Shown piece by piece: positions 9,326 through 18,446 of a stretch of 64,000 nucleotides of DNA. Source of the stretch: Coriobacteriia bacterium (lineage in GTDB: Bacteria; Actinomycetota; Coriobacteriia; Anaerosomatales; Anaerosomataceae); NCBI GenBank assembly GCA_016938135.1, contig JAFGVD010000004.1, forward strand, positions 1 through 64,000, read 5' to 3'. The notes under the pieces are model-generated. The model was not told the DNA's origin and ran no database searches. It saw nothing but the letters and a program-made list of their open reading frames with translations. Every line of letters begins with the position of its first letter. The first letter of the stretch is position 1. The position numbers and the translations under genes were made by a program.

Positions 9326-11173
9326 ATGACTGATATGACCGAATATGAAGATGAACCTGTCACCGCGACTTCGGATGCGAAGCGCCCTGGCCTATGGGCT
9401 CGATTCCGCACGCTGGATCCGAAGCTCCGCTGGAGCATCGTTGTGCTCACTGCAGTGGTGCTGGTGCTCGGCGCGCTCGTGGGTGTCGATATCCTCCTTT
9501 CAGCGGGCAGAGTGCATCCCGGTGTGCGGGTTGGGACCGTCGCCGTTGGCGGCATGACCCAGTCCGAAGCCGCGATCGCTGTTCGCCAGGGGTTCGAACC
9601 ACTCCTCTCTGAGCCAGCGACGCTGACAGTGGGCGACGCTGAGTGGCCTGTGGATGCACAGCGGGTCGGAGCTACGGTAGAGAGCACTAGGGCCGCCGAG
9701 GCTGCCTACGCCATAGGCAGAGGGGACAGCTTCGGTGCCGTGGTCGGAGACAGGCTCAGCGCATGGTTCGGCGATGCGGTCGTGCCGTTGCCGATCACTG
9801 CGGATGATGCGCTTCTCTCGGCGTTCTTCGACGCTGTGAGCGCGACCGTCGCGCAGCCGGCGGTCGATGCCTCTGTCGTGATAGACGGTACGTCGGTGCG
9901 TCTTGAGCCGTCTGCCACCGGTCTGGACATCGACCGTGAGAGCGCGCGGGAGGATCTTCTCGCGATGTTCGCTTCCGAGACGCGGGTGCTGGTGCTTCAG
10001 CTTGAGCCCAGCCTGCCGCGTATCGACGAGGCCGCCGCTCAGCAGGCGCTGGACGACGCCAGGCTCATGGTGGATGGACCGCTCACGCTGACCTATGAGG
10101 ACAGCGAGTGGACAGTGCCTGCCGAGGATATCGGCGAGTGGATCGCCTTCCGCTCGGAGCCCGAGACGGGGACTCCCACTGCGCAGCTGGTCGCCGTCAT
10201 CGCCTCCGAAGACGTCTCTGCCACCGTTCTGCCGATGGTCGCCGATGTCGGTAAGGTAGCGACGAACGCCTCGTTCAAGGCATCTTCCGGCAAAGTGACG
10301 ATCGTCCCGCACCAGGACGGTCTGGCGGTGGACGCTGCCGACCTGGCTACCGAGCTCACGACGCGTCTGACGTGCGGTGAGCGCACGGTCGAGCTCAAGA
10401 TGCACCGGGTGGAGCCGGAGATCACCACAGAAGATGCCGAGGCAATGGGCATCAAAGACAGGCTGTCCACGTTCACCACTGACTACTCGGCATCCAACCT
10501 GCCGCGCGTCAACAACATACACACGCTGACCGACGCGCTCGACGGTACTTTGCTCGCACCCGGGGAGACGTTCTCGTTCAACGGGACCATCGGTGAGCGG
10601 ACCGCCGAGAAGGGCTATCAGGAAGCCAACGCCATCGTCAACGGCAAGCTTGTTCCCCAGCTCGGTGGTGGTATCTGCCAGGTGGGGACGACCATCTTCA
10701 ACACCGTGTTCTTCTCGGGACTGCCCGTGGTGGAGCGGCACAATCACTCGCAGTACATCAGTCACTATCCCACCGGCCGTGACGCAACCGTCTCGTGGGG
10801 CGGGCCGGACTTCAAGTTCAAAAACGACACCGAGAACTGGGTGCTCATCGCTACCTCATACACCAACTCCACGGTCACCATCAGCCTGTATGGCACGGAT
10901 CAGGGTTATGATGTCAGCTACAAGACGGGCGACTGGACCAACATCACACCGTATGCAGTGCGGGAGATAGAGGACGCCTCGATGACTGAAGGCATGAAGG
11001 TCGTCGAGGAACGCGGCGTGACAGGTCGGACCATAACGGTCACGCGCACCGTCACGAAGGACGGCTCGGTTGTCCGGGAGGATAGCTTCAAGTCCGTCTA
11101 CAGAGGGACCGAAGAAGTCATCCGGGTAGGGACCAAACCCGCAACGTCGTCGACGACGACGTCGACGCCGTAG
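9326..11173 (+). CDS. VanW family protein with peptidoglycan-binding-like repeats
   Basis: A 615-residue surface protein. A cytoplasmic N-terminus and one membrane anchor (~37-58) are followed by two repeats like the PG_binding_4 domain, each opening on a GVRVG- or LTYEDSEW-type strand. The VanW domain (~395-525) has ETFSFNGTIGERT, LGGGICQVGTT and HNHSQYISHYP. A short G5-like strand region and a Ser/Thr tail close the protein. VanW was named from a vancomycin-resistance cluster but its reaction is unknown; most copies are housekeeping wall proteins, as is likely here. ATG 9326. It lies 30 bp after the second DUF881 gene. Confidence 0.88.
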   Translation: MTDMTEYEDEPVTATSDAKRPGLWARFRTLDPKLRWSIVVLTAVVLVLGALVGVDILLSAGRVHPGVRVGTVAVGGMTQSEAAIAVRQGFEPLLSEPATLTVGDAEWPVDAQRVGATVESTRAAEAAYAIGRGDSFGAVVGDRLSAWFGDAVVPLPITADDALLSAFFDAVSATVAQPAVDASVVIDGTSVRLEPSATGLDIDRESAREDLLAMFASETRVLVLQLEPSLPRIDEAAAQQALDDARLMVDGPLTLTYEDSEWTVPAEDIGEWIAFRSEPETGTPTAQLVAVIASEDVSATVLPMVADVGKVATNASFKASSGKVTIVPHQDGLAVDAADLATELTTRLTCGERTVELKMHRVEPEITTEDAEAMGIKDRLSTFTTDYSASNLPRVNNIHTLTDALDGTLLAPGETFSFNGTIGERTAEKGYQEANAIVNGKLVPQLGGGICQVGTTIFNTVFFSGLPVVERHNHSQYISHYPTGRDATVSWGGPDFKFKNDTENWVLIATSYTNSTVTISLYGTDQGYDVSYKTGDWTNITPYAVREIEDASMTEGMKVVEERGVTGRTITVTRTVTKDGSVVREDSFKSVYRGTEEVIRVGTKPATSSTTTSTP

Positions 11174-11208
11174 CAAGCGATCCGACTCGATGCAGAAGGG
11201 GGATTTAG

Positions 11209-12513
11209 GTGTTCCAGCCTGAATACGAAGCGATGGAGAGGCAACGGCTGGAGGGGCTTCAGCTCGAACGTCTGAAGACCGCCCTTATTCGCGTGTACGA
11301 GAACGTTCCGATGTATCGCACCAAATACGATGAGGCCGGCTTCGACCCGGCGTCGCTCCAGAGTCTGGCCGACCTCGCGTCTGTGCCCTTCACGATCAAA
11401 GACGACATGCGTGCCTGCTACCCGTACGGGATGTTCGCGGTGCCCATGAAAGACATCGTGAGACTTCACGCCTCATCAGGGACCACAGGACAGGTCACGG
11501 TGGTGGGCTATACCGCGGGGGACATCGACCGTTGGGCCGATCTGATGGCCCGTACGTTTGCGGCCGCTGGGGCTGGTCCGGAGGACATCGTTCAGATCGC
11601 TTACGGCTACGGCCTGTTCACTGGTGGCCTGGGCGCTCACTACGGCTCGGAGCGGCTGGGTTGCTCCACGATCCCCATCTCCGGAGGAAACACCAAACGC
11701 CAGGTGCAGGTCATGAAGGATTTCGGGGTGACCGTCCTTGCAGCGACTCCGTCATACGCGCTGTTGATGGGCGAGACCGCTCTGGAGATGGGCATAGACA
11801 TCCGCGACCTTCCCCTCAAGGCCGGTGTCTTCGGCGCTGAGCCGTGGAGCGAGAACATGCGGCTCCAGCTTGAGGATGTGCTCGGGGTCAAAGCCATCGA
11901 CATCTACGGCCTATCCGAGGTGCTCGGGCCGGGCGTTGCATCAGAGTGTGAGAATCAGCACGGCCTTCATGTGAATGAGGACCACTTCATCGTCGAGATA
12001 GTGGATCCCGCCACGTTGCAGCCTGTCCCGGATGGCGAGACCGGCGAGGTGGTGTTCACCACCATCACCAAAGAGGGTATCCCGGTGATCCGCTACCGGA
12101 CCCGGGACATCTCCCGCATCATCCCCGGCGAGTGCTCCTGCGGGCGCACGTTCCGTCGCATCGAGCGTATCAGCGGTCGTACCGATGACATGCTCATCAT
12201 CCGGGGCGTCAATGTGTTCCCCAGCCAGATCGAGCAGGTGCTCACAGGGATTCCCGGTGTTGCGCCTCACTATCAGGTGGTGCTCACCAAGCGCGGCTCG
12301 CTCGACCACGTGGAGGTCCACGTGGAGGTGGGTGCCGACTTCGCGTTCGATGAGATCAAGGCTCTGGAGCGCCTGCAGAAGCGCGTCAAGGCCGAGATCG
12401 TCTCGGCGCTGGCTATCAGCATCGATGTGAAGCTTGTGGAGCCTAAGTCGATCCAGCGTTCTGAAGGCAAGGCGAAGCGGGTCGTGGACCTGCGAAGCGA
12501 GGGGAGCAAGTAG
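11209..12513 (+). CDS. Phenylacetate-CoA ligase family enzyme (PaaK-type), copy 1
   Basis: AMP-forming acyl/aryl-CoA ligase of 434 residues. ATP-binding loop SSGTTGQ, adenylate motif YGLSEVLGPG, RYRTRD and the C-terminal hinge [18 protein letters not shown] are all present. In anaerobes, such ligases paired with Ior handle phenylacetate, indoleacetate or similar acids. The substrate cannot be read from sequence. GTG start after AGGGGG. An ACT gene follows after 2 bp, the same pairing seen at 30-36 kb. The two PaaK copies are equally long and clearly homologous but divergent. Confidence 0.9.
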   Translation: MFQPEYEAMERQRLEGLQLERLKTALIRVYENVPMYRTKYDEAGFDPASLQSLADLASVPFTIKDDMRACYPYGMFAVPMKDIVRLHASSGTTGQVTVVGYTAGDIDRWADLMARTFAAAGAGPEDIVQIAYGYGLFTGGLGAHYGSERLGCSTIPISGGNTKRQVQVMKDFGVTVLAATPSYALLMGETALEMGIDIRDLPLKAGVFGAEPWSENMRLQLEDVLGVKAIDIYGLSEVLGPGVASECENQHGLHVNEDHFIVEIVDPATLQPVPDGETGEVVFTTITKEGIPVIRYRTRDISRIIPGECSCGRTFRRIERISGRTDDMLIIRGVNVFPSQIEQVLTGIPGVAPHYQVVLTKRGSLDHVEVHVEVGADFAFDEIKALERLQKRVKAEIVSALAISIDVKLVEPKSIQRSEGKAKRVVDLRSEGSK

Positions 12514-12515
12514 CG

Positions 12516-12959
12516 ATGATCAAGCAACTCTCAGTGTTCCTGGAGAACAACCCCGGCCGCCTGGCTCAGCTGACGCGAGCACTAGGGGACGGTGGCATCA
12601 ACATGCGTGCGCTCATGGTGGCAGACACCGCCGAGTACGGAGTGGTCCGCATCCTGTGTGACGAACCGGATCGCGCGGTAGCGGTTCTAGAGGAGGCCGG
12701 GTTCGGTGTGTCGGTGAGTCAGGTCATCGCCGTAGAGGTGCCCGATCGTCCGGGCGGCCTTGCCGACGTCCTGGAGTCGCTTGATGCCGAAGGACTGAAT
12801 GTGGAGTATGCGTACTGCTTCGTCGAGCCTAAGGGCACCGCTGCGGTGGATATCTTCCGCGTTGACGACCCTGCCAGGGCGCAGCAGGCGCTTGAAGCGA
12901 TCGGAGTGCAGGTGGTCTCGGCTACCGGGCTCTACGCGCCGGACGTCGCTTCGGCCTGA
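12516..12959 (+). CDS. ACT domain protein (tandem ACT), copy 1
   Basis: A 147-residue protein made of two ACT repeats, the small ligand-binding fold that senses amino acids. The first opens LSVFLENNPGRLAQLT and the second VEVPDRPGGLADVLE, each with the Gly-rich turn that binds the ligand. There is no catalytic or DNA-binding domain. Proteins like this are regularly encoded beside PaaK-type ligases and Ior in anaerobes, so it may sense the amino acid or acid that the pathway uses. The 3' end overlaps the convergent gene by 28 bp. Strongly similar to the ACT protein at 30153. Confidence 0.88.
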   Translation: MIKQLSVFLENNPGRLAQLTRALGDGGINMRALMVADTAEYGVVRILCDEPDRAVAVLEEAGFGVSVSQVIAVEVPDRPGGLADVLESLDAEGLNVEYAYCFVEPKGTAAVDIFRVDDPARAQQALEAIGVQVVSATGLYAPDVASA

Positions 12960-13780
12960 TCCGCCGCGATCCCCGTCTCGCACGGGTCGTTGGGATGTGC
13001 CGTAGCGGGCGGATCGAGCCTCCGGCTCAGGTCGCACATCGCTTCCGCGTCTTCCGGGAGCGAGAGGACGCGCGCGGTCACGGAAGTGTCCTTTGCCCCG
13101 AGAAGATCCCGGATATTGCCCTGCACCCGGTCGGCGGCTACGTTGGCGCCTTCTTGCGGTGTATGCGGCAATATCAGCATGAACTCGCCGTTACCCAGAT
13201 ACCCCACGTCATCGACCAGTCGTACATCGTTGCGCATGTGGGAGGCGGCCGTTCGCAGCAGGCCGCGCTGACGGCCGGGGCGGAGATCGGCGAACAGCGT
13301 GGGAGACAGGCTCAGCAATACGATAGAGAGCGGTGTGTTGTATCGGCGGAACTCGCTTATGCCGGAACGCAGTGCCTGTCCGCAGAAGACGCTGTTGTAG
13401 ACCTGAGTCGAATCGTCCACCAGGGAGCTGCCCTGTATCCGGGCGAGGAAGTACTTGATGCGCCCGCATACCTCACCACCTACGATGCCGACCACGCCGT
13501 ATGTGACGGTGCGCGTGACGATCATGCCCACGACAGGTGATGTGAGGCCCTGCTCGTTCATCAACGGGATCCGCATGATGACGTACGCCATGGTCGCCAC
13601 CACAGCTGCAGCGAATCCTCCGTTGCGTCCCCAATGAGCCGCAGCGAACAAGACGACGAATATCAGGAACTGGGCGAATACTTCGCGGGGGAGAAACGCG
13701 CTTCCGGGCATGAACATGCTGCCGACGATAACCGCGCCGCCCAGCGCAAGGATGAGCGTTTCGAATCGCGAGTACTTCAC
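12932..13780 (-). CDS. Membrane protein with degenerate GGDEF-like domain
   Basis: A 282-residue protein: three or four membrane helices in the first ~105 residues, then a cytoplasmic domain resembling a diguanylate cyclase. The expected GGDEF loop appears as GNGEF (196-200) within VGYLGNGEFMLILP, so the aspartate needed for metal binding and catalysis is replaced by glycine. The upstream D-x-LTGLYNR region is reduced to DDSTQVYNS. It is therefore probably not an active cyclase; a sensor or scaffold role is possible. GTG 13780 has GGAGG six bases upstream. Transcribed towards the ACT gene with a tail overlap. Confidence 0.7.
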   Translation of the reverse strand: MKYSRFETLILALGGAVIVGSMFMPGSAFLPREVFAQFLIFVVLFAAAHWGRNGGFAAAVVATMAYVIMRIPLMNEQGLTSPVVGMIVTRTVTYGVVGIVGGEVCGRIKYFLARIQGSSLVDDSTQVYNSVFCGQALRSGISEFRRYNTPLSIVLLSLSPTLFADLRPGRQRGLLRTAASHMRNDVRLVDDVGYLGNGEFMLILPHTPQEGANVAADRVQGNIRDLLGAKDTSVTARVLSLPEDAEAMCDLSRRLDPPATAHPNDPCETGIAADQAEATSGA

Positions 13781-13811
13781 TTCGGGCCTCCGTTGGTCGC
13801 GCGCAGGTGGA

Positions 13812-14156
13812 CTACCGTGGATGATTTGGACAGGTGACCTGGTCGATCGTCAGGTCCATTTCAAGTTCTGAGTGATCGAGTGGGCAGTACCGCACTTTGT
13901 CTACATCCCGCGCATAAGGTCGAAGATCGTCAAAAGACGCCGGGTCTGCACCTTCATGGTCGGACCGGTACATGGTTATCGCTGTGGAAAGGGTGCGCTG
14001 GTTTGAGAAGCAGGTGGCTTCTGCAGCGCGTTCCGATGAACCGGAGAAGCTGGCGATGGCGATCAAGGCCAGGATGCCGATGAGTAGGGTGACGAACAGC
14101 AGTTCAACGATGGTGAACCCGTCGTCGGTGCCCTCTCTCTTCCGCATATGTACCAT
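13812..14156 (-). CDS. Type IV prepilin-like protein
   Basis: A ~114-residue protein with a basic leader, the prepilin peptidase motif DDG/FTIVELL (cleavage after Gly, Glu at +5 of the mature protein) and a hydrophobic helix of ~20 residues. The body has two cysteines in the C-terminal part (YCPL, VTCPN) that may form a disulfide. It resembles ComGC/pseudopilin-sized major or minor pilins. No pilus assembly ATPase, platform protein or prepilin peptidase is in the window, so it depends on machinery elsewhere. ATG 14156 has GGAG nine bases upstream; ATG 14165 is too close to it. Confidence 0.8.
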   Translation of the reverse strand: MVHMRKREGTDDGFTIVELLFVTLLIGILALIAIASFSGSSERAAEATCFSNQRTLSTAITMYRSDHEGADPASFDDLRPYARDVDKVRYCPLDHSELEMDLTIDQVTCPNHPR

Positions 14157-14198
14157 CTGCGGCATCTCCCCCTGATGTGTGATCCGCTTTCAGGCTGC

Positions 14199-14204
14199 AT
14201 TATA
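14199..14204 (-). promoter_or_regulatory. Possible -10 element for the prepilin gene
   Basis: On the minus strand TATAAT lies 43 bases before the prepilin start, a perfect -10 hexamer in an otherwise GC-rich region. No good TTGACA is found 16-18 bases upstream, so this is only suggestive. Confidence 0.3.
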
Positions 14205-14325
14205 GCTGAACATCATCTTTAGAACCCTTGTTGTTCGTGTTTGTATTCGGTACGCATTCGGTCGTCCCTGGGCGTTAAAACCTCTACAATGCTGAGAGCA
14301 CGTCCGTCGTCGTCCCGGGACCCAC

Positions 14326-15567
14326 ATGTCGCGCACCTCATCATCCGCATATCGCATAGTCGCACTCGTGTTGATTGCTGCGCTGTGTGCGCCACTGCCC
14401 GCATGGGCCTCCGTGGCCAACACCGATATCATCGGAACCGTCGCGGTAGGGGACTCACCTGAGCTTGCAGCCGCAGCGCCCGACCTGGATATCCCTGCGG
14501 GTGTGCTGCGTACCTTCGATGGGCAGGTCTTGTGGTCTCGCAACGATGACGCTGAGCGCGCGATGGCAAGCACCACTAAGATCATGACCGCAGTCGTGGT
14601 ACTGGAGAATGTCGAGAATCTTGACGAGACAATCGTCGTGCCGGCAAAGGCGGTCCGTATCGGCGAATCGGCGGTAGGGATCCAGGCCGGTGAGCAGCTG
14701 ACCATCCGGGAGCTTCTGGCGGCGATGCTCGTGCATTCCGCTAACGAGGCTGCGATGGCGCTGGCGCTCTACACGGGCAAGACGCTGGAGGGTTTTGCGG
14801 AGTTGATGAACGAGAAGGCCGCGTCTTTAGGTCTTGAACACTCCCATTTCGTGAATCCACACGGGCTTGATGAGTCCGGACACTACACAAGCGCGTCGGA
14901 TCTGGCCACTCTGGCCACATACGCCATGAAGGATCCGGTCTTCAGGGAGATGGTGGGTCTCGAACAGACTCGCATTCCCGGGCCGGACGGGCAGCGCACT
15001 ATCGAGACCTCCAACAAGCTGCTGGGGAGTTACGAAGGTGCGACGGGTATCAAGACCGGCTGGACTGACGATGCGGGATACTGTCTGGTGGCGTCCGCCG
15101 AGCGGGACGGAGTCGAGTTGATCGCGGTCGTGCTGGGTGCAACGAGCGAGAGTGAGCGTTTTGCCGAGGCAAAGCGGTTGCTGGACTGGGGGCTTTCTCA
15201 CTACGGGATGCAGGCGGTCTCCTCGGCGGAAAGCAGCGCGGCACTCGTTCCGGTGAGCGACTATCTTGACCGGACGGTCATGGCTGTGGTGGGTGAGTCT
15301 GTCACGTTGCCGGTGTTCGACCTTGAGGGCGAGATGACCTCGAGCGTGGACGTGGTCTCGGCAGTGGACGCCCCCGTCCGGACCGGCGATCGGCTGGGTA
15401 CGCTCAACATCCGGCAGGGGGAGCGACTGCTCGCTCAGGTGCCGTTGCTAGCGGCTGAGGATGTCGCCGAACCCGACGTCTGGGATAGCATCACTATCTG
15501 GGTCACACGTGCGTGGCGAGGGATCTTCGGCGGACAGAGCCAGGCCTCGCCGGTCACTTACATGTAG
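14326..15567 (+). CDS. D-alanyl-D-alanine carboxypeptidase (PBP5/DacF type)
   Basis: Secreted low-molecular-weight penicillin-binding protein that trims the terminal D-Ala from peptidoglycan stem peptides. A signal peptide (~1-29) precedes the SxxK box STTK (82-85), the SxN box SAN (138-140) and the KTG box (243-245), all in order and spaced as in the S11 peptidase family. A PBP5-type C-terminal beta domain and a final amphipathic stretch (WVTRAWRGIFG) for membrane association follow. Only 18 bp separate it from gcvT, so it may be co-transcribed with the glycine cleavage genes. Confidence 0.92.
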   Translation: MSRTSSSAYRIVALVLIAALCAPLPAWASVANTDIIGTVAVGDSPELAAAAPDLDIPAGVLRTFDGQVLWSRNDDAERAMASTTKIMTAVVVLENVENLDETIVVPAKAVRIGESAVGIQAGEQLTIRELLAAMLVHSANEAAMALALYTGKTLEGFAELMNEKAASLGLEHSHFVNPHGLDESGHYTSASDLATLATYAMKDPVFREMVGLEQTRIPGPDGQRTIETSNKLLGSYEGATGIKTGWTDDAGYCLVASAERDGVELIAVVLGATSESERFAEAKRLLDWGLSHYGMQAVSSAESSAALVPVSDYLDRTVMAVVGESVTLPVFDLEGEMTSSVDVVSAVDAPVRTGDRLGTLNIRQGERLLAQVPLLAAEDVAEPDVWDSITIWVTRAWRGIFGGQSQASPVTYM

Positions 15568-15585
15568 GAGCGGACAGGAGGAACG

Positions 15586-16692
15586 ATGAGCGAGGCAAAA
15601 CGCACGCCGTTGTATGAGGAGCACGTCGCTTTGGGTGCGCGCATGGTTGATTTCGCCGGTTGGGATATGCCGGTTCAGTACGCGGGGATCATCGAGGAGC
15701 ACAAAGCGGTTCGCGAGCGGGTGGGCATCTTTGATGTGTCCCACATGGCTGAGTTCCGCTTCTTCGGGTTTGAAGCCAAAGACGCGCTTCAGCGCATCGT
15801 GGCCAATGACCTTGGCAAGATCGACGAGTTGGGTACCGCGGTGTACACAGTGATGTGCGACGCGGACGGTGGCATCATCGACGACCTTATCGTCTACCAC
15901 ACCGGCGACCTGGAGTACCTGATCATCGCAAACGCCTCCAACCGGGAGACCGACTGGGATTGGATCACCTCGCATCTGCCCGAGCAGGGTGTCGAGGCCG
16001 CCGACGAGTCTGACAGGACCGCGCTCATCGCGATCCAGGGGTCGCTCGCGCTGCGCGTGGTGGGGGAGCTTGCGGGTGAAGACTGGGAACCGCCCGCCCG
16101 CTTCTCCATAGCCGAGGCGGTCCTGGACACCATCCCGGCATTGGTGGCCCGCACCGGCTACACCGGAGAGGACGGTGTCGAGGTGCTTTGCCATGCCTCC
16201 CAGGCGGCAGCACTGTGGCGAGCACTGCTCAGTTTCCCCGAGGTGACGCCGTGCGGGCTTGGTGCCCGAGATACGTTGCGGTTGGAGATGGGCTACGCGC
16301 TCTATGGCTCTGACATGGACCGTGGAGTAGATCCCGTCTCGGCAGGTCTTGGCTGGACTCTCGGCCTATCAAAAGGCGAGTTCATCGGCCGGGAAGCGAT
16401 CGTGCGCATCAAAGAAACAGGCCCTCAGAGCAAGCTTGTCGGCATTACGGTTTCTGAAGGCGTTCCCCGGCACGGTTACAGTGTGTTGCACGAGGGCACG
16501 GAGGTGGGTAAGGTGGCAAGCGGCACGTACTCGCCGACGCTGGAGCATGGGATCGCAACGGCGTATGTGCCGGTCAGTCTGGCTTCACCGGGTACGGAGC
16601 TTCAGATCGCGATACGGCGAAAGACCGTTGCGGCTGTTGTGACACGCCCGCCGTTTGTAAAGACAACGTCGTTGAACGCCTCGGCCTCCTAG
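15586..16692 (+). CDS. gcvT: Glycine cleavage system T protein (aminomethyltransferase)
   Basis: Transfers the methylene group from aminomethyl-lipoyl GcvH to tetrahydrofolate, releasing ammonia. The 368-residue protein has the typical start TPLYEEHVALGARMVDFAGWDMPVQY (quoted in part), the MAEF/NDL segment, and the C-terminal GLGARDTLRLEMGYALYG substrate region. GGAGG lies six bases before ATG. It is the first gene of gcvT-gcvH-gcvPA-gcvPB-lipM. With only 18 bp upstream there is no room for the glycine riboswitch that often precedes this operon. Confidence 0.95.
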   Translation: MSEAKRTPLYEEHVALGARMVDFAGWDMPVQYAGIIEEHKAVRERVGIFDVSHMAEFRFFGFEAKDALQRIVANDLGKIDELGTAVYTVMCDADGGIIDDLIVYHTGDLEYLIIANASNRETDWDWITSHLPEQGVEAADESDRTALIAIQGSLALRVVGELAGEDWEPPARFSIAEAVLDTIPALVARTGYTGEDGVEVLCHASQAAALWRALLSFPEVTPCGLGARDTLRLEMGYALYGSDMDRGVDPVSAGLGWTLGLSKGEFIGREAIVRIKETGPQSKLVGITVSEGVPRHGYSVLHEGTEVGKVASGTYSPTLEHGIATAYVPVSLASPGTELQIAIRRKTVAAVVTRPPFVKTTSLNASAS

Positions 16693-16720
16693 AAGGCGAA
16701 GTGAAAGGAGCGGTTCTGTT

Positions 16721-17104
16721 ATGTATCCCAAGGACCTGAAGTACGATCGCGAGCACGAGTGGGTCAAGGTGGAGGGCGACACCGCCATCCTCGGCATCAG
16801 TCACTTCGCGCAAGACCAGCTGGGCGAGGTCGTCTACGTGGACCTGCCTTCCGTCGGCGACAGCCTGAGCGCCGGCGAGAGCTTCGGCGAGATCGAGTCA
16901 GTGAAGTCCGTGTCCGAGCTGTTCGCGCCGGTGACCGGTGAGATCATCGAGGTCAACGACGGCCTGGGCGACGCGCCCGAGACCGTGAACGAAGACCCGT
17001 ATGGCGAAGGCTGGATGGTCAAGGTCACGATGAGCGACGCCAGTGAGCTGGATGCGCTCATGGATGCTGACAGCTACGAAGCGTTCATCGCCGAGGAAGC
17101 GTAG
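16721..17104 (+). CDS. gcvH: Glycine cleavage system H protein
   Basis: Lipoylated carrier that shuttles the aminomethyl intermediate between P, T and L proteins. The 127-residue protein has the lipoyl domain with Lys62 in ESVKSVSE and the C-terminal GEGWMVKVT motif. It lies 28 bp after gcvT. The reading frame of gcvPA starts just after its stop. The LipM-like gene three genes downstream is the obvious candidate for acylating Lys62. Confidence 0.96.
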   Translation: MYPKDLKYDREHEWVKVEGDTAILGISHFAQDQLGEVVYVDLPSVGDSLSAGESFGEIESVKSVSELFAPVTGEIIEVNDGLGDAPETVNEDPYGEGWMVKVTMSDASELDALMDADSYEAFIAEEA

Positions 17105-17108
17105 AGGC

Positions 17109-18446
17109 ATGCGCTTCATACCCGTCTCATGTACCGAGCGGGATGAGATGCTCGAAACCGTCGGCGCTCAAAGCGCCGACGCTCTTTTCGACGTCATCCC
17201 CGGAAATGTCCGCTTCAGCGACTCGCTAGACATCGCGGGTGGCATGGGGGAGCTTGAGCTCTCTGCGCACCTCGAAGACCTTGCGGGCCGCAACAAACAC
17301 GCGGGCAACCTGGTGTCGTTTCTCGGCGGTGGCTGCTACGACCACTATGTCCCCGCCATGGTCGATGCGGTGCTCTCCAAACCCGAGTTCTTCACTGCGT
17401 ACACGCCGTATCAGCCCGAGGTGAGCCAGGGAACGCTCCAGGCGATCTACGAGTTCCAGACGATGGTCTGCTCGCTGACCGGAATGGATGTAGCCAACGC
17501 GTCGCTCTACGACGGGGCTACCGCGATGGTGGAGGCCGCCTTGATGGCAGCCCGGGTTAAGAAGCGGCGTTCGTTCGTGGTCGCCGGCACCGTACACCCC
17601 GAGTGGCGAGAGACGCTTGCAACCTACTCCCACGCGGGTTCCTACGAGGTCGTGGAGACCCCCGCGAGCGACGGTACGGTCGATCTGTCCGCACTGGCTG
17701 CGTCTGTAGGTGACAGGACCGCTGCGGTACTCGTGAGCTCGCCCAACTTCTACGGCAATATAGAGGATCTGGCAGCTCTCGCTCGCATCGCACATGATGC
17801 TGGGGCGCTGCTGGTCGTCTCAGCCAATCCGATACTGCTGGGAGTGATCGAGGCGCCCGGCGCATACGGCGCAGACATCGTGGTGGGCGAGGGTCAGCCG
17901 CTTGGAAACGTCATGTCGTTCGGCGGTCCCGGGCTGGGTCTGTTCGCCTGTCGTGAGGAGTTCTTGCGTGCCATGCCCGGGCGCATCGTCGGACGTACGA
18001 ACGACGTCGACGGCCGTCCCGGCTTCGTGCTCACGATGGCAACGCGCGAGCAGCACATCCGTCGCCAGAAAGCGACTTCCAACATCTGCAGCAACCACGC
18101 GCTCAACGCTCTTGCGGCCGGCGTCTATCTGGCATCCGTCGGGGCCGCCGGACTTGCGGGCGTCGGCGCCGCATGTATCTCCAAAGCTCACTTCCTGCAG
18201 GAGAGCCTGCTTGCCACCGGCAAGTTCACGTCCCCGTGGGACGCGCCGTTCGGCAATGAGTTCGCCCTGCGATACGAAGGCGATGTCGCCACGTTGCAGT
18301 CCGCGATGCTGGAGCGCGGCTATCTGGCAGGCCTGGATCTTGCGCGCTTCGATGCATCTGACTCCGGGCTGGTCTTGTTCGCGGTCACCGAGAAGCGCAC
18401 CCGCGTTCAGATGGAGCGCTTTGTACAGGAGGTGACGTCCCTATGA
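17109..18446 (+). CDS. gcvPA: Glycine dehydrogenase (decarboxylating) subunit 1
   Basis: N-terminal half of the split P protein; with GcvPB it decarboxylates glycine using pyridoxal phosphate. The start [15 protein letters not shown] and the [14 protein letters not shown] and MANASLYDG-type segments (here [11 protein letters not shown]) are characteristic, and 445 residues is the usual size. The ORF track begins at 17043 inside gcvH, but ATG 17109, four bases after the gcvH stop, matches the family N-terminus. The last four bases overlap gcvPB as ATGA. Confidence 0.95.
   Translation: MRFIPVSCTERDEMLETVGAQSADALFDVIPGNVRFSDSLDIAGGMGELELSAHLEDLAGRNKHAGNLVSFLGGGCYDHYVPAMVDAVLSKPEFFTAYTPYQPEVSQGTLQAIYEFQTMVCSLTGMDVANASLYDGATAMVEAALMAARVKKRRSFVVAGTVHPEWRETLATYSHAGSYEVVETPASDGTVDLSALAASVGDRTAAVLVSSPNFYGNIEDLAALARIAHDAGALLVVSANPILLGVIEAPGAYGADIVVGEGQPLGNVMSFGGPGLGLFACREEFLRAMPGRIVGRTNDVDGRPGFVLTMATREQHIRRQKATSNICSNHALNALAAGVYLASVGAAGLAGVGAACISKAHFLQESLLATGKFTSPWDAPFGNEFALRYEGDVATLQSAMLERGYLAGLDLARFDASDSGLVLFAVTEKRTRVQMERFVQEVTSL

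Noticed and set aside
9500-10765. 421-residue minus-strand ORF
   Set aside because: Fully antisense to VanW, with Arg/His-rich shadow composition and no recognisable domain.
15568-15585. Glycine riboswitch before gcvT
   Set aside because: Only 18 bp separate dacF and gcvT, so there is no space for the aptamer.
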